DNA of 7,373 nucleotides from Campylobacteraceae bacterium (GTDB lineage Bacteria > Campylobacterota > Campylobacteria > Campylobacterales > Campylobacteraceae), in the NCBI GenBank assembly GCA_031282125.1, contig JAITEH010000165.1, positions 1-7,373 on the forward strand. Reading direction: 5' to 3'. Positions 5,935 to 7,373 of the stretch are shown in pieces. How positions within the stretch are numbered: position 1 is the stretch's first letter; each line of letters begins with the position of its first letter. The notes under the pieces are model-generated. The model saw only the letters and a program-made list of their open reading frames with translations. It did no database searches and had not been told where the DNA came from. Made by a program: the position numbers and the translations under genes.

Positions 5935-6404
5935 GAGCTATTATTATATTGTTGATCCTTAGCGCTTGTGTTTTTGCGGCGGAAGTTAAGATAACCGCAG
6001 ACAGGTTTCATGCAGATGAAAAGGCATTAAGAAGCCGTTTTAGCGGCAATGTTATCATCACAAAAGGCGAGGATATACTAACGGCGGATGTAATAACTAT
6101 AGATTTTAACGAAAAACAAGAGCCTTTAAGATATGAAGCGCAGGGAAGTATCAGCGTAAATGTAGCGATGAACGGCAAACGCTATCACGCCAGCGGCAAC
6201 ACTCTCACGTATGATGTGACGCTCAACAAATATACGCTGGAGGGCGATGCTTTCTTGGAAGATATCACGACAAATAGAAAAGTGTACGGCAATTTGATTA
6301 TGATCGACCAAAATAACAGCGTTTACGTTGTGGACGGCAGCGCTGAGCCTGTGAAATTTATATTTCAAATAGACGATGCCAAAAGCAAAGAAGATAAAAA
6401 GTGA
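5931..6404 (+). CDS. lptA: LPS transport periplasmic bridge protein LptA
   Basis: LptA monomers stack into the periplasmic bridge that carries LPS from LptC to LptD at the outer membrane. The protein has a signal peptide (MRAIIILLILSACVFA, likely cut near A16/A17) and an OstA/LptA domain from about residue 18: VKITADRFHADE, RFSGNVIITKGEDILTADV, RYEAQGSISVN, and ASGNTLTYDVTLNKYTLEG, the repeating Gly-Asn-Val and Tyr-x2-x3-Leu-x-Gly pattern of the jellyroll strands. Length is 157 (E. coli 185), ending in a charged SKEDKK tail. The ATG is in an ATGA overlap with lptC, preceded by GAGGG at 5922-5926. The leader also contains LSAC (10-13), which fits a lipobox, so lipidation cannot be excluded. 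lptB, which follows lptA in E. coli, is not present here; engB follows instead. Confidence 0.92.
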   Translation: MRAIIILLILSACVFAAEVKITADRFHADEKALRSRFSGNVIITKGEDILTADVITIDFNEKQEPLRYEAQGSISVNVAMNGKRYHASGNTLTYDVTLNKYTLEGDAFLEDITTNRKVYGNLIMIDQNNSVYVVDGSAEPVKFIFQIDDAKSKEDKK

Positions 6405-6997
6405 TAAGAGTCGTCAAAGCTGAATTTGTCAAGTCCTCGCCCAGTATGGACGAAGCTGTAAGCGAAGGCACCTCGGAAGTGCTGTTTTTGGGGCGCAGTA
6501 ATGTAGGCAAAAGTTCGCTTATCAATGCTCTGTGCTCCAAAAAGCAACTCGCCAAAAGCTCTTCAACGCCTGGTAAAACGCAGCTTATCAATTTTTTTCA
6601 TATCGTGTATGAAGATGAAGAGAAGAGAAGATTTAACGTTTTGTTTGTGGATTTACCCGGATTTGGTTACGCAAAAGTATCAAAAGAGGTGAAGAAAAAA
6701 TGGGAAGAGTCTTTAAACACATTCATCAAAAAAAGAATGTCCGCAAGGCTTTTTGTACATCTGATAGACGCGCGTCATCCAAATCTTGAGATAGATAAAA
6801 ATGTCGATGAGTACATCAACTCTTTTTTGAAAGCCGACCAGAAAGTTTTAAATATTTATACAAAATCGGATAAATTAACACAGCAAGAAAGCGCGGCACT
6901 AGGCAAAAATAACCTGCTTGTGTCGGTATTGAAAAAGCGCGGTATCAACGAAGCAAACGAGGCTATATTTAATATATTATTTGGAAAGACGGAATGA
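6401..6997 (+). CDS. engB: Ribosome biogenesis GTP-binding protein EngB/YsxC/YihA
   Basis: EngB is an essential TRAFAC-class GTPase needed for late assembly of the 50S ribosomal subunit (and implicated in cell division in some bacteria). All G motifs are visible: G1 GRSNVGKS at 31-38, G2 within STPGKTQ (55-61, T56), G3 DLPG at 84-87 in VDLPGFGYAKV, G4 TKSD at 154-157, and G5 in the SVLKKRGI segment (175-182), which is SxLKxxG in the family. The GFGYA after G3 is characteristic of EngB and separates it from Era and Der. Length of 198 is standard. Translation starts with GTG in a GTGA overlap with lptA; no strong Shine-Dalgarno is visible, only an A-rich AAGAAG stretch, so expression is likely coupled to lptA. 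The stop overlaps the next gene as ATGA. Confidence 0.96.
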   Translation: MIRVVKAEFVKSSPSMDEAVSEGTSEVLFLGRSNVGKSSLINALCSKKQLAKSSSTPGKTQLINFFHIVYEDEEKRRFNVLFVDLPGFGYAKVSKEVKKKWEESLNTFIKKRMSARLFVHLIDARHPNLEIDKNVDEYINSFLKADQKVLNIYTKSDKLTQQESAALGKNNLLVSVLKKRGINEANEAIFNILFGKTE

Positions 6998-7373
6998 TAA
7001 TTTATAAAAAAGCGGTGCTTGCGGATATAAAAGGCATGCAAGAACTCATGCGCGACGAAGTGATAAACGGCATCATACTGCCGCGCACAGACGATGAGAT
7101 AGCTACAAATATAAGGTCTTACACTTTAGCGGTAGAAAATGAGGAGGTTGTGGGACTCTCGGCTTTGCACATACACGCACCACATCTTGCGGAGGTAAGA
7201 AGCATAGCTGTAAAACGCGGATTGAGGGGTATGGGCGTAGGAACGCAGATAGTAAAAAGACTTTTGGATGAGGGCAGGGCTTTGGGTTTGAAACAGATTT
7301 TTACGCTTACGTATGAAAAAAAGTTTTTCGAAAAACTCTCATTCAAAGAGATACCAAAAGAGTCTCTGCCTCT
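6994..7373 (+). CDS. argA: Short ArgA-type N-acetylglutamate synthase, GNAT fold (partial, 3' end outside window)
   Basis: The reading frame opens at the ATG of an ATGA overlap with engB and runs without a stop for 126 codons to the window edge. It is a GNAT-fold acetyltransferase: the N-terminus IIYKKAVLADIKGMQELM is the usual GNAT strand 1/helix 1; VAENEEVVGL-type strand follows (46-55); the acetyl-CoA loop is EVRSIAVKRGLRGMGVGTQI with the R/Q-x2-G-x-G/A pattern at about R78-G83; and LTYEKKFFEKLSFKEIPKE (105-123) closes the domain. The phrases LAEVRS and FFEKLSFKEIPKE match the short, kinase-domain-lacking N-acetylglutamate synthases that I recall being annotated as ArgA in Campylobacterota and others, which make N-acetylglutamate from acetyl-CoA and glutamate as the first arginine step. 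GNAT membership is secure; the substrate is inferred from family resemblance. Confidence 0.8.
   Translation, partial: MIIYKKAVLADIKGMQELMRDEVINGIILPRTDDEIATNIRSYTLAVENEEVVGLSALHIHAPHLAEVRSIAVKRGLRGMGVGTQIVKRLLDEGRALGLKQIFTLTYEKKFFEKLSFKEIPKESLP

Overview
The window is a stretch of bacterial core genome, most likely from a member of the Campylobacterota (the former Epsilonproteobacteria, order Campylobacterales). This rests on three things: the gene order (nadK tail, recN, tatD, LysM-type lytic transglycosylase, rlpA, kdsC, lptC, lptA, engB), part of which I recall from Campylobacter and relatives; a short RecN with a lineage-typical VSSGE signature; and moderately AT-rich, very tightly packed DNA. 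Genus cannot be decided from the sequence. The separate single-domain hisB and the short ArgA-type acetyltransferase suggest a free-living, prototrophic lineage rather than a host-restricted one (inference).

All eleven genes lie on the + strand with essentially no spacer. The largest gap is 24 bases (tatD to mltD) and the next is 9 bases (rlpA to hisB). Every other junction overlaps: 4 bases (ATGA or GTGA) at nadK/recN, recN/tatD, hisB/kdsC, lptC/lptA, lptA/engB and engB/argA; 10 bases at kdsC/lptC; and 23 bases at mltD/rlpA. There is no room for internal terminators, and I see no convincing promoter, RNA gene, mobile element, CRISPR array or repeat. The whole window reads as the interior of one long operon whose promoter and terminator lie outside it.

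Functional blocks from left to right are: (1) 1-2371, NAD kinase tail plus DNA maintenance (RecN, TatD); (2) 2396-4346, peptidoglycan processing by an MltD-like lytic transglycosylase and the RlpA lipoprotein; (3) 4356-4928, histidine biosynthesis (HisB); (4) 4925-6404, lipopolysaccharide synthesis and export (KdsC makes free Kdo; LptC and LptA form part of the inner-membrane-to-outer-membrane LPS bridge); (5) 6401-6997, the ribosome-assembly GTPase EngB/YsxC; (6) 6994-7373, the 5' part of an N-acetylglutamate synthase-like GNAT enzyme (arginine pathway), cut by the window end.

Four genes use non-ATG starts (rlpA TTG, kdsC GTG, lptC TTG, engB GTG). The rlpA and lptC starts are the ones most likely to be mis-annotated. 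I found no sign of a novel system. The points worth a second look are start-site and translational-coupling details, a lipobox-like motif in the LptA signal peptide, family-level sequence variants, and the mixed make-up of the operon.
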